From Methanobacteriota archaeon (GTDB lineage: Archaea > Halobacteriota > Bog-38 > Methanoflorentales > Methanoflorentaceae): a DNA stretch of 6,485 bases. Shown here one piece after another: positions 6,409 through 6,485 of this stretch. Each line of letters opens with the position of its first letter. Position 1 is the stretch's first letter. Made by a program: the position numbers and the translations under genes. Where the stretch lies: contig PMYA01000079.1 in the NCBI GenBank assembly GCA_003170935.1, positions 1-6,485 of the forward strand, written 5' to 3'. A model generated the notes under the pieces. The model was not told where the DNA came from, did no database searches, and saw only the letters and a program-made list of their open reading frames with translations.

Positions 6409-6425
6409 CAAAGCTGTAAAATGAG
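6409..6425 (+). repeat. Intergenic 17-mer, copy 2 (downstream of gatA)
   Basis: CAAAGCTGTAAAATGAG differs from the copy at 1970-1986 at two positions only. It lies 15 bases after the seven-T run, so if termination occurs there this copy would fall outside the gatA mRNA and might belong to the promoter region of the next gene. Confidence 0.35.
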
Positions 6426-6479
6426 ATTAAATGGCCTTGTATTACTTTGAGTATAGCTAAGAAAGGTTATTCACAAAAT

Positions 6480-6485
6480 ATGCCC
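6480..6485 (+). CDS. Possible start of the next gene (two codons only)
   Basis: ATG CCC closes the window and has AAAGG (6462-6466) 13 bases upstream, a somewhat distant Shine-Dalgarno candidate. Only Met-Pro can be read, so no product can be named. gatB would be a natural neighbour of gatCA, but nothing in the sequence shows it. The rest of 6369-6479 has no gene; the earlier ATG at 6421 stops after nine codons. Confidence 0.2.

Noticed and set aside
6421..6450. Short ATG frame after gatA
   Set aside because: It ends after nine codons, has no ribosome binding site and no other support.

Overview
This is an archaeal chromosomal segment. The first gene encodes eS1 (S3Ae), a ribosomal protein found only in archaea and eukaryotes. 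The second encodes the archaeal-type cofactor-independent phosphoglycerate mutase (ApgM). Short intergenic gaps, Shine-Dalgarno-type start sites and an archaeal TATA-like box at the left edge fit this. The base composition is moderate, slightly AT-rich by eye. The gene set suggests a euryarchaeote, possibly Thermoplasmata-like or an uncultured relative, but I cannot fix the lineage from one window. There is no sign of phage, transposon, CRISPR or other mobile DNA.

All recognisable genes are on the + strand. Positions 1-100 hold a promoter-like TATA element, a leader hairpin and the ribosome binding site of rps3ae (101-685). After a 44-base gap comes apgM, most likely starting at 730 and ending at 1947. 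A 150-base gap (1948-2097) carries a weak promoter candidate. It precedes a compact four-gene run: purB (2098-3441), an asparagine-synthetase-like gene (3429-4751), gatC (4729-4995) and gatA (4992-6368). Each junction in this run overlaps (13, 23 and 4 bases), so the four are very probably one transcript with coupled translation. A seven-T run follows gatA, and the last six bases may be the start of another gene.

Functionally, rps3ae serves the small ribosomal subunit and apgM serves glycolysis/gluconeogenesis. The operon joins purine synthesis (PurB) with amide-nitrogen chemistry. GatA and GatC are two subunits of the tRNA-dependent amidotransferase that makes Asn-tRNA(Asn) and/or Gln-tRNA(Gln); GatB is not in the window. 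The asparagine-synthetase-like protein keeps its ATP-binding synthetase half. Its glutaminase half is short and degenerate, with Ser where the catalytic Cys2 should be. That protein, and its place in a tRNA-amidation operon, is the most interesting thing here. I did not find a wholly new system; most of the window is ordinary housekeeping DNA.
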